This document shows, in pieces, positions 26,147 to 35,989 of a DNA stretch of 64,000 nucleotides. This DNA comes from Kibdelosporangium aridum (GTDB lineage: Bacteria > Actinomycetota > Actinomycetes > Mycobacteriales > Pseudonocardiaceae). Position numbers and translations under genes: made by a program. Where the stretch lies: contig NZ_FWXV01000002.1 of NCBI RefSeq assembly GCF_900176515.1, forward strand, positions 434,001 to 498,000, given 5' to 3'. The first letter of the stretch is position 1; each line of letters opens with the position of its first letter. Below the pieces are notes generated by a model. The model worked only from the letters and a program-made list of their open reading frames with translations, ran no database searches and was not told the DNA's origin.

Positions 26147-26949
26147 CCGGTACACAGCAAGAACCACAGATCCTCGCCCAGTCGGCTGCCGCGGCGTTGG
26201 CCGAGCGCACCGGCTCGGAAACGCACGACATCGCCGTGGTGCTCGGCTCCGGCTGGAAGCCCGCGGCCGACGAGATCGGCCAGGACGGGATCGAGGTGCC
26301 GGTGGCCGAACTGCCCGGTTTCCTCGCCCCGGTGGTGGCCGGGCACGGCGGGAGCATCCGGTCGGTCGAGGTCGGCGACAAGCGTGTACTGCTCATGCTC
26401 GGCCGCACACACCGCTACGAGGGTCACCCCGTCCACCAGGTCGTGCACGGCGTGCGCACCGCGGCGGCGGCCGGGTGCCGGACGATCGTGCTGACCAACG
26501 CGGCTGGCGGGATCCGTGAGGGCTACTGGGTCGGTCAGCCGGTGCTGATCAGCGACCACCTGAACCTGACGGCCACGTCACCGCTGGTCGGCGCGGAGTT
26601 CGTCGACCTGACGGACCTGTACTCGTCGCGGCTGCGGGACGTGGCCCGCGGGATCGACGCGTCACTGCAGGAAGGCGTCTACGCGGGGCTGCCGGGGCCG
26701 CACTTCGAGACGCCGGCGGAGATCCGGATGCTGCGGACGATCGGGGCGGACCTGGTCGGCATGTCGACCGTGCTCGAGGCGATCGCGGCGCGCGCGGCCG
26801 GGATGGAGGTGTTCGGCCTGTCGATGGTGACCAACCTGGCGGCCGGGCTGACCGGGCAGCCGCTGAACCACCTCGAGGTGCTCGAAGCGGGCCGCCAGGC
26901 GGCGACCGAGATGGGCAAGTTGTTGCGCGAACTGGTGGTCCGGGCGTGA
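26143..26949 (+). CDS. deoD: Purine nucleoside phosphorylase
   Basis: Trimeric-type PNP (268 residues) that splits inosine/guanosine and deoxy forms into base and (deoxy)ribose-1-phosphate. Phosphate-loop VVLGSGWKP (residues 32-40), [16 protein letters not shown] and the base-site region [13 protein letters not shown] and [10 protein letters not shown] are all intact. GTG 26143 overlaps the previous stop (GTGA). The order deoD-pmmB agrees with Rv3307-Rv3308 of M. tuberculosis, as I recall it. Confidence 0.94.
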   Translation: MTGTQQEPQILAQSAAAALAERTGSETHDIAVVLGSGWKPAADEIGQDGIEVPVAELPGFLAPVVAGHGGSIRSVEVGDKRVLLMLGRTHRYEGHPVHQVVHGVRTAAAAGCRTIVLTNAAGGIREGYWVGQPVLISDHLNLTATSPLVGAEFVDLTDLYSSRLRDVARGIDASLQEGVYAGLPGPHFETPAEIRMLRTIGADLVGMSTVLEAIAARAAGMEVFGLSMVTNLAAGLTGQPLNHLEVLEAGRQAATEMGKLLRELVVRA

Positions 26950-28577
26950 GCCTGTCGTCGACGCTGCGGGACAAGACCTTCCGCTGGATCGCCGACGACG
27001 TCGACCCAGACGCGCGCACCGAGCTTCAGCAAGTGCTTGCTCGGGCAATGGGCGGGGCGCCGGAAGCATTGGTGGAACTGGAAGACCGGATGGCCGGCCC
27101 GTTGACGTTCGGCACAGCCGGCCTACGCGGTCCGGTCCGTGCGGGCATCAACGGGATGAACCGGTCCGTGGTCGTCCGTACGACCTATGGGGTCGCATCA
27201 TGGCTTGTCCACAAGGGACATGCAGGCGGCCTTGTCGTCGTCGGCCGGGACGCGCGTAACGGGTCGGCGGCTTTCTTCCGTGACGTGGTCGCGGTTCTGA
27301 CGGCCGCCGGTTTCCAGGTCTGCCAGCTTGATGGTCCTCTACCGACGCCCATCACCGCGTTCGCCGTACGCCATCTTGGTGCTGTCGCCGGAATCCAGAT
27401 CACCGCTTCACACAACCCGCCCGCGGACAACGGTTACAAGCTGTACGACGCGGACGGAACGCAGATCGTGCCACCGGACGACCGGCTCATCGAAGCCGCG
27501 ATCCGGGACGCACCCGCGGCCGTGTCCATTCCGCGGACCGAGATTCCTTTGGAGACTCGGCAGGATGTCGTCGACGCGTACTTCGCTCGTGCCGCCACCT
27601 TGCCGCGTGGTGTTTCCCGCGATCTGAAGGTCGTGTTGACGCCGATGCACGGCGTTGGCGGACAGCCTGCCCTGGAAGCCTTGCGGTTGGCCGGGTTCAC
27701 GGATGTCTCGCTGGTTTCGGCCCAGGCCGACCCGGATCCGGCATTCCCGACCGTGACGTTCCCGAACCCGGAGGAGCCCGGCGCTTCGGACCTGCTGTTG
27801 GCGGCCGCTGATTCCCTTGGCGCCGACCTAGCGATTGCTCTGGATCCGGATGCCGACCGATGTGCGCTGGGTGTGCGTGACAACGGCACATGGCGAATGC
27901 TTCGCGGCGACGAAACCGGTGCGCTCCTAGGCAATTACATCCTGTCCACTTTGGGCACTCCGGATGCCCTGGTGGCCACGACGATCGTCTCTTCGTCGTT
28001 GCTCGGCTCGATCGCTTCCGCTTACGGCGCCCGGTATGCCGAGACCCTGACCGGCTTCAAATGGCTCGTGCGCGCGGGCGACGGCTTGGTGTTCGCATAC
28101 GAAGAAGCGCTCGGCAACAGCGTCGACCCATCGTATGTCCGGGACAAGGACGGCATCTCGGCCGCCGTGGTGGCCTGCGACCTCGCCGCTTCCTTGAAGG
28201 CTTCCGGCCGCAACTTGCTCGACGTGCTCGACGAGTTGGCGGTGGCGCATGGCGTGCACCTGACTGACCAGGTTTCTTTGCGTGTCACCGAGTTGCCGCT
28301 GATCGGCCGCCTGATGGCGCAGTTGCGGTCCGCTCCGCCCGGCGAGATCGCCGGAGTTTCGGTCACGTCGGAAGACCTGCTTCCCGAGGCTGACGTGCTC
28401 CGGTTCACCGGGCCAGGCCTGCGTGTCGTGGTCCGACCGTCCGGTACGGAGCCGAAGCTCAAGGCGTACCTGGAAGTCGTCGAACCCGTCTCTGGTGATC
28501 TGCCCGCCGCACGCTCTGCCGCCCAGACCCGCTTGGCCGAGGTGCGCACGGCAGTGTCGGAACTGTTGGGAGCCTGA
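26946..28577 (+). CDS. pmmB: Phosphohexomutase/phosphopentomutase-type alpha-D-phosphohexomutase (PmmB-like)
   Basis: A 543-residue alpha-D-phosphohexomutase. The phosphoserine loop is [13 protein letters not shown], the metal loop [10 protein letters not shown], the sugar loop YEEALGN and the phosphate-binding loop [12 protein letters not shown]. This long branch includes PGM2-like enzymes active on pentose-1-phosphates, which would fit a position directly after deoD, interconverting (deoxy)ribose-1- and -5-phosphate. That activity is inferred; the M. tuberculosis homologue is called phosphomannomutase. GTG 26946 overlaps the deoD stop by four bases. Confidence 0.9.
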   Translation: MSLSSTLRDKTFRWIADDVDPDARTELQQVLARAMGGAPEALVELEDRMAGPLTFGTAGLRGPVRAGINGMNRSVVVRTTYGVASWLVHKGHAGGLVVVGRDARNGSAAFFRDVVAVLTAAGFQVCQLDGPLPTPITAFAVRHLGAVAGIQITASHNPPADNGYKLYDADGTQIVPPDDRLIEAAIRDAPAAVSIPRTEIPLETRQDVVDAYFARAATLPRGVSRDLKVVLTPMHGVGGQPALEALRLAGFTDVSLVSAQADPDPAFPTVTFPNPEEPGASDLLLAAADSLGADLAIALDPDADRCALGVRDNGTWRMLRGDETGALLGNYILSTLGTPDALVATTIVSSSLLGSIASAYGARYAETLTGFKWLVRAGDGLVFAYEEALGNSVDPSYVRDKDGISAAVVACDLAASLKASGRNLLDVLDELAVAHGVHLTDQVSLRVTELPLIGRLMAQLRSAPPGEIAGVSVTSEDLLPEADVLRFTGPGLRVVVRPSGTEPKLKAYLEVVEPVSGDLPAARSAAQTRLAEVRTAVSELLGA

Positions 28578-28582
28578 GACGT

Positions 28583-28619
28583 CCTTGGTCTCCGGCTTTG
28601 CAGGCGCCGGAGACCAAGG
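28583..28619. terminator. Bidirectional terminator after pmmB
   Basis: Two 14-base complementary arms (28583-28596 and 28606-28619) with a 9-base loop, six bases after the pmmB stop. It lies between convergent genes and can act in both directions. Confidence 0.78.
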
Positions 28620-28621
28620 GA

Positions 28622-28849
28622 TCATTCTTCACCTTGGTCACGACTGCGTGGGATCGCGTTTCTGCCCCGCGTGAGCTTCTCAGCCACAGTCCAGGAGCGG
28701 GTTCGGCGCAACGCTTCAGCGGCGATCTTCAGGTCCTGCGCGCCTCCGCGCTCATAGACGCGGTGCAAGAACCGCAGCACCATCCACTTGGCGATGAGCC
28801 CCGAGAACGTCGTCGCCCCCACGATCAGAGCAACCCACCAAACCGACAT
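28622..28849 (-). CDS. Small single-pass membrane protein
   Basis: A 75-residue protein: an N-terminal hydrophobic segment (VWWVALIVGATTFSGLIA) and a charged cytoplasmic part (KWMVLRFLHRVYERGGAQDLKIAAEALR). ATG 28849 is preceded by GGAG at a good distance. It is convergent to pmmB and shares its terminator. Small proteins of this shape occur widely in actinobacteria; no function is known to me. Confidence 0.6.
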   Translation of the reverse strand: MSVWWVALIVGATTFSGLIAKWMVLRFLHRVYERGGAQDLKIAAEALRRTRSWTVAEKLTRGRNAIPRSRDQGEE

Positions 28850-29166
28850 GGCACTCCACAACAATCAAGCCCTCCTGTGAGCGCGGAGGACCATCGTTGT
28901 ACAGCCATGTTCAGTTGTGACACCACAGCAAGCGCTCCCGGTTCTGCCACACCGTTGGGCTCACACCTGCGCCTCAAACAGACAACGATGCGACAGGCCC
29001 CGCCTTGGCGGGCACCTACTTACCGTCAACCCTACCGGCGTACGTGCCGCGTCGGGAAGCCCGACCGGCGTGTCCCGGAACCGTAGTCCATCCATCACCG
29101 AAGCGCGTTGCAAACCCGTCCTAGGCCCAAGTTGACGCTTCGGCGGACTCCCGGCAGGCTCGCTGA
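28850..29166. other. Spacer without recognisable gene
   Basis: About 317 bases between divergent genes. It contains a short hairpin (28997-29013) and GC-rich repeats but no RNA gene, riboswitch consensus or convincing reading frame that I can identify. Promoters for both flanking genes must lie here. Confidence 0.4.
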
Positions 29167-29619
29167 GTGTCCACGCTGCTGATCGTCCACCACACTCCCT
29201 CCCCTGCCTGTCAGGCAATGTTTGAGGCGATAGTGGCCGGTGCCACCAACTCCGAAATCGAGGGCGTGGATGTGGTGCGCCGGCCAGCGCTGGCGGCCAC
29301 AGTCCCCGACGCCCTCGAAGCAGACGGCTACATCCTCGGCACCCCAGCCAACATCGGCTACATGAGTGGCGCGTTGAAGGTGTTCTTCGACCTCATCTAC
29401 TACCCGTGCCTCGACTCAACCCGCGCCCGCCCGTATGGCCTCTACGTCCACGGCAATGAGGGCACCGAGGGTGCGATCCGTGCCGTCGAATCCATCACCA
29501 CCGGCCTCAGCTGGGCGAAGGCCGCGGAGCCTGTGAACGTCCTGGGCACACCTTCCAAGGCAGATCTCGAAGCCTGCTGGGAACTCGGCGCCACCGTCGC
29601 CGCCAGCTTGATGGAGTGA
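29167..29619 (+). CDS. Flavodoxin-like NAD(P)H-dependent oxidoreductase
   Basis: A 150-residue flavodoxin-fold protein of the NADPH-dependent FMN reductase type. HHTPSPACQAMFEAI is the FMN phosphate loop after the first strand, ILGTPANIGYMSGALKVFFDL is the flavin loop, and LYVHGNEGTEGA completes the site. The GTG start at 29167 gives the usual short N-terminus before the first beta strand (TLLIVHH). The partner and substrate are unknown. Confidence 0.82.
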   Translation: MSTLLIVHHTPSPACQAMFEAIVAGATNSEIEGVDVVRRPALAATVPDALEADGYILGTPANIGYMSGALKVFFDLIYYPCLDSTRARPYGLYVHGNEGTEGAIRAVESITTGLSWAKAAEPVNVLGTPSKADLEACWELGATVAASLME

Positions 29620-29743
29620 GTTCGGGTCGTCCCGGGTTTCATGGGCGCGTGTCGCCGTCAGCCATGCAACCAAAGGGGGCTACTCGGCGTGAGGGGATGT
29701 GGGCTGGCGGTAGGCGTCGGCCTCATCTACCTGAGGGATCCAA

Positions 29744-32700
29744 GTGGGCAGAAAGCAGTGCGCGGTCCTGACAGCCGCGTTGCTCACCGTCGGGCTGGTA
29801 TCCACGCCAGCCTCGGCGGCTGAGCTCAAGCCGGAGAGCACCGCCGACGGACCTGGGACAGTCACCTTGATCACCGGTGACCGGGTGACGGTTCGTGGTG
29901 AGCGGGTGGCCGGGGTGCGGATGGCCAAGGGGCGTGAGCACATCCGTGTCTGGCGGTACGCGTTGAACGGGCATGACTTCGTTGTCCCTGATGATGCGGT
30001 GGGGCAGGTGGCCGCGAGTAGGCTGGACAAGCGCTTGTTCGACGTCACCGGGCTTGTTCAGCAGGGGTACGACGACGCACATGAACCCAACGTGCCGACG
30101 ATCGTGACTGGCGCTACGGCGGGCCGGTTGGCTAGTGGCATTCAGGCTGTCGACATTCCCAAGGCTGAGGCGGCTGACGCCTGGAAGCAACAACGCCGGT
30201 CTGACCAGAAGGTCTGGCTCAACGGCAAGGTGAACGCGACCCTTGACCAGAGTGTCAAGCAGGTTGGTGCCCCGCAGGCTTGGCAGCAGGGGTTACGCGC
30301 GGACGGGGTGAAGGTCGCCGTCCTGGACACCGGGTACGACGCGAACCACCCGGATCTCAAGTCCAAAGTGGATGCCGCGAAGAACTTCACCGATGAGGAC
30401 GACCGCGACAGCGTTGGCCATGGGACCCATGTGGCCAGCACGATCGCGGGTACGGGTGCGGCTTCCAACGGGAAGTACACCGGGGTCGCGCCGGGTGCCA
30501 AGTTGCTGATCGGCAAGGTCCTCGGCGAGTACGGCGGCCGTGAGGACTGGATCATCAACGGCATGCGGTGGGCCGTCGACAACGGCGCCAAGGTCGTCAA
30601 CATGAGCCTTGGCGGCTCTGTCACTGACGGCACCGACCTGATGTCGCAGGTGGTGAACGAGCTTTCCGACAAGGCCCTGTTCGTCATCGCGGCAGGCAAC
30701 TCGGGCGCGCCGGAGACCGTCGGCTCGCCGGGTTCCGCGGATCGTGCGCTCACCGTCGCGAACGTCACGAAGTCCGACCAGCTGAGCGTCACTTCCAGCC
30801 AGGGTCCGAGAATCAACGACTACGGGCTGAAGCCGGAGATCGCCGCGCCTGGCACGGACATCGTCGCCGCGCGCGCCGAAGGCACCATGACTCCGTTCTC
30901 CGTCAACGAGCACTACGCCAAGATCTCCGGCACTTCGATGGCCACTCCGCATGTCGCCGGTGCCGCCGCGATCCTGGCCGGACAGCATCCACAGTGGACT
31001 GGTGAGCAGCTGAAGAACGCGCTGGTCAGCTCGGCCAAGCGCTTGCCTGGCATTGACACCTTCGCGCAAGGCAGCGGCAGGCTGGACATCGCACGCGCCG
31101 TCAACCAGCAGGTGCGGGCCGATGGCGTGCTCGCGTTCGGCAACCTGTGGGGCAAGCAGGAGGCCAGCCGCAAGATCTCCTACGTCAACGACGGCCCGAA
31201 TCCGGTTCAGCTCACACTCACCTTGGACGTGAAGCAGAAGCACGGTGGGCCGACGAACCTGTTCACCGCCGACAAGACCGTCACTGTTCCCGCGAAGGGA
31301 ACCGCGCAAGTCACAGTCAAAGCAACCGCGGACGACAAGCCAAATGGCGAGTTCGAAGGCGTGCTGCGGGCACAGTCCGGTGACGTCGTGCTCACGACGC
31401 CGTTGACCGCGAACCTCAAGGGCGCCAAGAGCACCTTGACCGTCAAGGTGCCGTCACGGGAGGGCGACCCATACCGCGCGCTCGTGATCGTGCAGAACGA
31501 GGAGACCGGCGTCGCGGACGGGTACGTGACCGACTCTGGCATGGCCACGTTCGAGGTTCCCGCAGGGAAGTACCGTGCGCTTGGCCAGATTCTGGACCCG
31601 TCGTTCGCGACCACCATGTTCGCTTTGCCGGTTGACGTCTCCGGAAACACCGAGCTGACCGTCGACACCAAGCAGGGCAAGAAGGTCTCCGTCGGCATCG
31701 ACGACCCCGAGGCACGAGTCCAGTCCGGCGGCGGCATCGGCATCCTGTCCGATGTGGACGAGACCGGTCCGCGACAGGGTGCCGCGGTGCTCGCCGGAGG
31801 CTCGGCGCAGAACCTCTACACCCTTGGCGGGCACCGGATGCGTGGCCTCAGCCTGAACTCGTCCAGCTACTGGACGTACCCGTGGGCCACGATCAGAGTC
31901 AACGGGCCGCAGGGTTACGAGTTCAGTTACGCCTTCCCGCCGGACAATCTGGACTTCGAAGGAGACCTCACCGCGCGCGTCGTCGACGTGGGCGAGGCCG
32001 ACACCGAGTCGATCAACAAAGCGGGCGATGTGACCGGCGCGATCGCCATGATCACCCCGAAGGACTGGGACGCCCCGGTCTACCCGCCGGAGTCGCAGCT
32101 GCGCAGCGGGATCGAACTGCTGAAGACCAAGGGGGCACGGGCCGTCGTCTCGTACTTCAACCCGGCCGTCGAAGACCAAACGCCTCCGGCGTTGAGCACG
32201 GTTCTCGCGTTCGACGAGGCAGACCTCAAGGGCGTGCAGAACCTGCTGAAACAGGGCCCGGTCGAGCTCACGATCACCGCCCGGCCGAACAGCCCGGTCG
32301 CGTACTTCCTCGCCGACTCGGTCCAAGGCGTGCCGACCGGTCACGATTTCCGGTTCCGCAAGGAGTCGCTCGGCCGGATCGACCGCCAGTTCAACGACAC
32401 GTTGCCGAAGGACACGTACCGCTACCAGATCGGCGTGCTCACCGCAGGCGACCTGATCGCCAACGCCGAAATCGAGGTCAAGTGGCCGCAGCGCCGGACC
32501 GACTTCGTCTCCCCCGGCGCTGAGCTGCTGCTGTACTCGGCCACGGGTTTCTGGGACAAGGGCGACTTCGGCGGAGAGGTCGCGCTTCCTGTACAGCTCA
32601 AGCCCGGCCAGCGGCACACAACCAAGATGTTCGCCGCGCCACTGGGCCCAGAGCTGACGCAGGCTCCGGTCAGCCGCCAGGACGGCAAGCCGGTGCCGGC

Positions 32701-33316
32701 GGCGTACCGGCTGAAAGACAAGATCAACCTGGCGATCCCGATGTTCGCCGACAGCGACCCCGGCAACGCCGCCCAGTTCGACGAGACCAACCTGGGCAGC
32801 ACGGTGTTGCTGAAGGACGGCAAGGAAATCGGGCGCCGCGACGACCGGCCCGCGCTCGGCGAGTTCACGGTTCCCGCTGGGCCCGGACGGTTCCAGCTGA
32901 TCGCGGACGCCAACCGGCCGCAGTCGGAACTCCTGTCGCCGAAGTTGTCGCCGAAAACCCGTGCCGAATGGACATTCCGCGCGGGTGCGGGCACGGACCA
33001 GCGGGCAGCATTGCCTTTGCTGGACGTCCGGTTCGACCTTCCCCTGGACGACCACAACACGGCAGCGGCAAGAAAACCGTTGTCCGGCAAGGTCACGGCC
33101 GCACACCAGCCGGGTGCACGGCAGTCGTGGATCACCGATGTCGCCGTCGAGGTCTCGTTCGACGAAGGCAAGACCTGGCAGCGCGCCAAGGTCAGGGGTG
33201 ATCGGGTGGAAATCCCGGCAGGCCAAACCGGATACGCGTCGCTCAGGGCAACAGCCCGGGACATCGACGGCAATTCGGTGACCGAGACGGTGATCCGGGC
33301 CTACGCCATCAAGTAG
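29744..33316 (+). CDS. Large secreted subtilisin-like serine peptidase (S8)
   Basis: An 1190-residue secreted protease. A signal peptide (to about ASAA, residue 26) is followed by a pro-region, then the S8 catalytic domain with Asp195 (VAVLDTGYD), His226 (GHGTHVAS) and Ser398 (GTSMATPH). About 750 residues of beta-rich C-terminal sequence follow and include no recognisable cell-wall anchor. GTG 29744 starts the signal peptide with a basic MGRK. Family members are broad-specificity extracellular proteases. Its stop is 60 bases before the M15 peptidase gene, so the two may be co-transcribed. Confidence 0.92.
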   Translation: MGRKQCAVLTAALLTVGLVSTPASAAELKPESTADGPGTVTLITGDRVTVRGERVAGVRMAKGREHIRVWRYALNGHDFVVPDDAVGQVAASRLDKRLFDVTGLVQQGYDDAHEPNVPTIVTGATAGRLASGIQAVDIPKAEAADAWKQQRRSDQKVWLNGKVNATLDQSVKQVGAPQAWQQGLRADGVKVAVLDTGYDANHPDLKSKVDAAKNFTDEDDRDSVGHGTHVASTIAGTGAASNGKYTGVAPGAKLLIGKVLGEYGGREDWIINGMRWAVDNGAKVVNMSLGGSVTDGTDLMSQVVNELSDKALFVIAAGNSGAPETVGSPGSADRALTVANVTKSDQLSVTSSQGPRINDYGLKPEIAAPGTDIVAARAEGTMTPFSVNEHYAKISGTSMATPHVAGAAAILAGQHPQWTGEQLKNALVSSAKRLPGIDTFAQGSGRLDIARAVNQQVRADGVLAFGNLWGKQEASRKISYVNDGPNPVQLTLTLDVKQKHGGPTNLFTADKTVTVPAKGTAQVTVKATADDKPNGEFEGVLRAQSGDVVLTTPLTANLKGAKSTLTVKVPSREGDPYRALVIVQNEETGVADGYVTDSGMATFEVPAGKYRALGQILDPSFATTMFALPVDVSGNTELTVDTKQGKKVSVGIDDPEARVQSGGGIGILSDVDETGPRQGAAVLAGGSAQNLYTLGGHRMRGLSLNSSSYWTYPWATIRVNGPQGYEFSYAFPPDNLDFEGDLTARVVDVGEADTESINKAGDVTGAIAMITPKDWDAPVYPPESQLRSGIELLKTKGARAVVSYFNPAVEDQTPPALSTVLAFDEADLKGVQNLLKQGPVELTITARPNSPVAYFLADSVQGVPTGHDFRFRKESLGRIDRQFNDTLPKDTYRYQIGVLTAGDLIANAEIEVKWPQRRTDFVSPGAELLLYSATGFWDKGDFGGEVALPVQLKPGQRHTTKMFAAPLGPELTQAPVSRQDGKPVPAAYRLKDKINLAIPMFADSDPGNAAQFDETNLGSTVLLKDGKEIGRRDDRPALGEFTVPAGPGRFQLIADANRPQSELLSPKLSPKTRAEWTFRAGAGTDQRAALPLLDVRFDLPLDDHNTAAARKPLSGKVTAAHQPGARQSWITDVAVEVSFDEGKTWQRAKVRGDRVEIPAGQTGYASLRATARDIDGNSVTETVIRAYAIK

Positions 33317-33376
33317 TTACACAATCAGGACATTCCACGGATAGGACGAGGACACCAGCGCGCGAAAGTCATTGCC

Positions 33377-33886
33377 GTGAAGTTGGCAATCGTCGCGCTG
33401 GCCCTCGTCCTTTCCGCGTGCACCACGCTGATCCAGCCGAAACTCGTCTCGTCGCCTGATGACGGCGCACTGGAGGACAGCAGCGTCTCGCCGTACGACA
33501 ATGACCATCCCGCGATCAGCAGGCTGGACCCGAAATTGCGGGACGCCATGCAGCGCGCGGCCCGCGACGCCGAAGCCAAAGGCATCAAGGTGGTGGTGAC
33601 GTCCGGCTGGCGCAGCAAGTCCTACCAGCAACGACTGCTGGACGACGCGACCAGCAAATACGGCAGCCTCGAAGAGGCCCGCAAACACGTGAACACGCCG
33701 GACAAATCCACGCACGTCACCGGGCACGCCGTCGATATCGGCTTCACCGACGCCGCGGACTGGTTCAGCCGGAAAGGCTCGAAATACGGCCTGTGCCAGA
33801 CCTACGCGAACGAGCTGTGGCACTACGAACTGGCCACCGAACCCGGCGGCGATTGCCCGCCGCAGCAGAGCAACGCCGCCGGATGA
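33377..33886 (+). CDS. M15-family D,D-carboxypeptidase lipoprotein (VanY-like)
   Basis: A 169-residue peptidoglycan peptidase that would trim D-Ala-D-Ala ends outside the membrane. A lipoprotein signal ends LVLSAC. The zinc motifs are THVTGHAVDIG (SxHxxGxAxD type, with Thr for Ser) and ELWHYEL, preceded by TSGWRSKSYQQRLLDD. It starts at GTG 33377. It is compact for the family but the catalytic domain is whole. It lies 60 bases downstream of the subtilase and is convergent with the aldo/keto reductase. Confidence 0.87.
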   Translation: MKLAIVALALVLSACTTLIQPKLVSSPDDGALEDSSVSPYDNDHPAISRLDPKLRDAMQRAARDAEAKGIKVVVTSGWRSKSYQQRLLDDATSKYGSLEEARKHVNTPDKSTHVTGHAVDIGFTDAADWFSRKGSKYGLCQTYANELWHYELATEPGGDCPPQQSNAAG

Positions 33887-33890
33887 TCAG

Positions 33891-34865
33891 TCAGCCGTTG
33901 ACCAGCTTCAACGCCTCGGCGGAATACCGCTCGCCCGCGACATCGCCTGCGACCGAGGAGATCTGCGCGAGATCCTCGGCGGACAGCTCGATCGTGGCGG
34001 CGGCGATGTTCTCGGCAAGGTAGGTCCGGCGTTTGGTGCCGGGAATCGGCACGACGTCGGTGCCCTGGCTCTGCACCCACGCCAGCGCCAACTGGCCGGG
34101 CGTGACACCGAGCTTCTCGGCCAAGGCCTTCAGCGCTTCGACGATGGCGTAGTTCCGGTCGTAGTTCTCACCGCTGAACCGCGGCATGGTCCGCCGGAAG
34201 TCGTCTTCGGGCAGGTCCTGGGTGAGCCGTCCGGTCAGGAAGCCCCGTCCAAGCGGCGAGAACGGCACGATCCCGATGCCCAACTGGCGACAGGTGTCGA
34301 GGATCTCGCCCTCGATGTCCCGCGTCCACAGCGACCATTCGCTCTGCAGCGCGGAAATCGGGTGCACGGCGGCAGCGCGCCGCAGCGACTCCGCCCCTGC
34401 CTCGGACAGGCCGATGTACCGGACCTTGCCCGCCTGGACGAGCTCGGCCATCGCACCGACGGTCTCCTCGACCGGCACAGCCGGGTCGACGCGGTGCGCG
34501 TAGTACAGGTCGATGTGATCGACGCCGAGACGCTTCAGCGAGGCGTCACAGGCCTGCTTGACGTACTCCGCGTCGCCTCGGACCCCGGCGTCGGACGGAT
34601 CGAGGATGCGCTTGAACCCGAACTTGGTGGCCAGCACGACCTCGGACCGGCGGCTCTTGATCGCCGAACCGACCAGTTCTTCGTTGTGGCCGAGACCGTA
34701 GACGTCCGCCGTGTCCAGCAACGTCACGCCCGCGTCCAGCGCCGCGTTGATGGTCGCGATGGACTCGTCCCGGTCAGCGGGCCCGTAGCTCTGGCTCATC
34801 CCCATGCAGCCGAGGCCCTGGGCGCTGACCTCCAGGTCTCCCAGCTTGCGCGTGGGCAGGGTCAT
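33891..34865 (-). CDS. Aldo/keto reductase
   Basis: A 324-residue NADPH-dependent oxidoreductase of the AKR13/YghZ-like group. The catalytic tetrad is visible as Asp and Tyr in LLDTADVYG, Lys in LATKFGF and His in YYAHRVDP; the NADPH-binding end is [20 protein letters not shown] 34865 overlaps the stop of the MerR regulator by four bases, so it is the regulated partner of that gene, probably for detoxifying reactive aldehydes. Confidence 0.9.
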   Translation of the reverse strand: MTLPTRKLGDLEVSAQGLGCMGMSQSYGPADRDESIATINAALDAGVTLLDTADVYGLGHNEELVGSAIKSRRSEVVLATKFGFKRILDPSDAGVRGDAEYVKQACDASLKRLGVDHIDLYYAHRVDPAVPVEETVGAMAELVQAGKVRYIGLSEAGAESLRRAAAVHPISALQSEWSLWTRDIEGEILDTCRQLGIGIVPFSPLGRGFLTGRLTQDLPEDDFRRTMPRFSGENYDRNYAIVEALKALAEKLGVTPGQLALAWVQSQGTDVVPIPGTKRRTYLAENIAAATIELSAEDLAQISSVAGDVAGERYSAEALKLVNG

Positions 34866-35230
34866 GCGGAGGCCTCCAGCCTGTCGCCGTAGAGATCGAT
34901 CTTGTAGTTCAGGACCGCGAGGCAGCCCTGCAGCTCGGCTATCCGCTCGAGCACGTCTTTGCGGTGGTCGATGAGGATCTGCTGACGGCGGGCCTCGGTC
35001 CCCACCCCGCGCATCCGCAGCTGCGCGTACTCGCGCATCATCCTGATCGGCATCCCGGTCGTGCGCAGCTTGGTCAGGAACTCCAGCCAGGCCAGGTCCT
35101 CGTCGCTGTAGCTGCGCCTGCCGCCGGAGTCTCTGGCAGGCGGCTCGACCAGGCCGATCCGTTCGTAGTAACGCAGGGTGTCGATGGACAACCCACTGCG
35201 TTCGGCAGCTTGGGCGATCGCGTAACTCAC
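34862..35230 (-). CDS. MerR-family regulator of the aldo/keto reductase
   Basis: A 122-residue regulator: MerR winged helix ([27 protein letters not shown]), [26 protein letters not shown] and a long dimer helix ending LNKID-like. There is no C-terminal Cys pair, so it belongs with aldehyde- or redox-sensing MerR proteins rather than metal sensors. The GTG 35230 start is set by the winged-helix N-terminus. It is translationally coupled to the reductase and preceded by a textbook MerR-type promoter. Confidence 0.88.
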   Translation of the reverse strand: MSYAIAQAAERSGLSIDTLRYYERIGLVEPPARDSGGRRSYSDEDLAWLEFLTKLRTTGMPIRMMREYAQLRMRGVGTEARRQQILIDHRKDVLERIAELQGCLAVLNYKIDLYGDRLEASA

Positions 35231-35245
35231 GCCCTTGACGCTAGA

Positions 35246-35265
35246 ACCTGGAGTGCACTCCAGGT
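35246..35265 (-). promoter_or_regulatory. MerR-type operator within promoter
   Basis: A 20-base perfect palindrome ACCTGGAGTGCACTCCAGGT lies between a TTGACC -35 box and a TCTAGCGT -10-like region on the minus strand, 16 bases before the MerR GTG. An over-long spacer holding a dyad is the hallmark of MerR-activated promoters. Confidence 0.8.
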
Positions 35266-35270
35266 CAAGG

Positions 35271-35651
35271 TTATTTATGCGGCACGCCCCACGATTCAAA
35301 CCTCGCGGCCATGCTCGCGATGTCGATCGCACCCCGGTCCACCTCGCGGACCAGGTCAAGGGCGTCGTCTTCGTCGGCGTCGATCCAGTAACCGTTGATG
35401 TCGCACAACGTCACGGCGGCGACCCAGCCGAGCCGCCAGTTGCCCTCGGCCAGCGGCCGGTTGCGGATGATGGACTCCATCAGCGCGGCCGACTTCAACC
35501 AGAGCGTGCCGTACGCCTCGACGCCGAGCACAGTCGCCTGCGGCCGGTGCGCCGCGGAGTCCAGCAGGCCGAGGTCCCGAACCACCAGATCTCCCCCGGT
35601 CACCGCCGCCGCGAGCACCAGCAGGTCGCTGGCGTCCAGGTAGGTGATCAC
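35271..35651 (-). CDS. Doc-like toxin with degenerate Fic motif
   Basis: A 126-residue death-on-curing (Fic-fold) protein; Doc toxins phosphorylate EF-Tu. Family landmarks VRDLGLLDSAAHRPQA and YGTLWLKSAALMESII are good. The catalytic HxxxxGNxR-type motif reads NRPLAEGNWRLGW: Arg65 replaces the essential His and Trp72 replaces Lys, while Asn71 and Arg73 remain. It therefore may lack activity. The antitoxin gene lies 15 bases upstream. This looks like a chromosomal toxin-antitoxin remnant or a repurposed copy. Confidence 0.82.
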   Translation of the reverse strand: MITYLDASDLLVLAAAVTGGDLVVRDLGLLDSAAHRPQATVLGVEAYGTLWLKSAALMESIIRNRPLAEGNWRLGWVAAVTLCDINGYWIDADEDDALDLVREVDRGAIDIASMAARFESWGVPHK

Positions 35652-35666
35652 CCGAGACTTATATCG

Positions 35667-35873
35667 TCAGCCGGTCCCGAGTCGCTCCAGCAGCCCCTGG
35701 TAACGGGGCAGAATACGTTCTAGTACGTCACCGATCTGCTGCTGCTTGTGCAGCTTGGACCAGCGTTCGGCGAGAGCCAGCCGGAGGATCTCCTCTGAGG
35801 AGCGTCCCTCGGCCGCCGCGAGGGCCGCGAGCTGCTCGCTTTCCTCGTCACTCAGGCGCAAGGTCATGGCCAT
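35667..35873 (-). CDS. Ribbon-helix-helix antitoxin of the Doc-like protein
   Basis: A 68-residue protein with an N-terminal ribbon-helix-helix DNA-binding segment (MTLRLSDEESEQLAALAAAEGRSSEEIL) followed by a helical tail that would fold over the toxin. The start may be ATG 35873 or ATG 35867. Gene order antitoxin then toxin, 15 bases apart, is standard for Phd/Doc-like pairs, though here the antitoxin is CopG/RHH-like. Confidence 0.82.
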   Translation of the reverse strand: MAMTLRLSDEESEQLAALAAAEGRSSEEILRLALAERWSKLHKQQQIGDVLERILPRYQGLLERLGTG

Positions 35874-35989
35874 TGCGGCATCTTAACGGTTGTGTCTCGA
35901 AAAGCAGAGGGCCGGCTGTGGCTGCCCTCCCGTTTGCCCATTGGTGCACAGTCGGTTCCGACTACGAAAAACCGGGCTAATCTCGACAA

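Noticed and set aside
28865..29166. Possible riboswitch or structured RNA upstream of the flavodoxin-like gene
   Set aside because: GC-rich hairpins are present, but I could not match cobalamin, TPP, SAM or c-di-AMP riboswitch core sequences on either strand.
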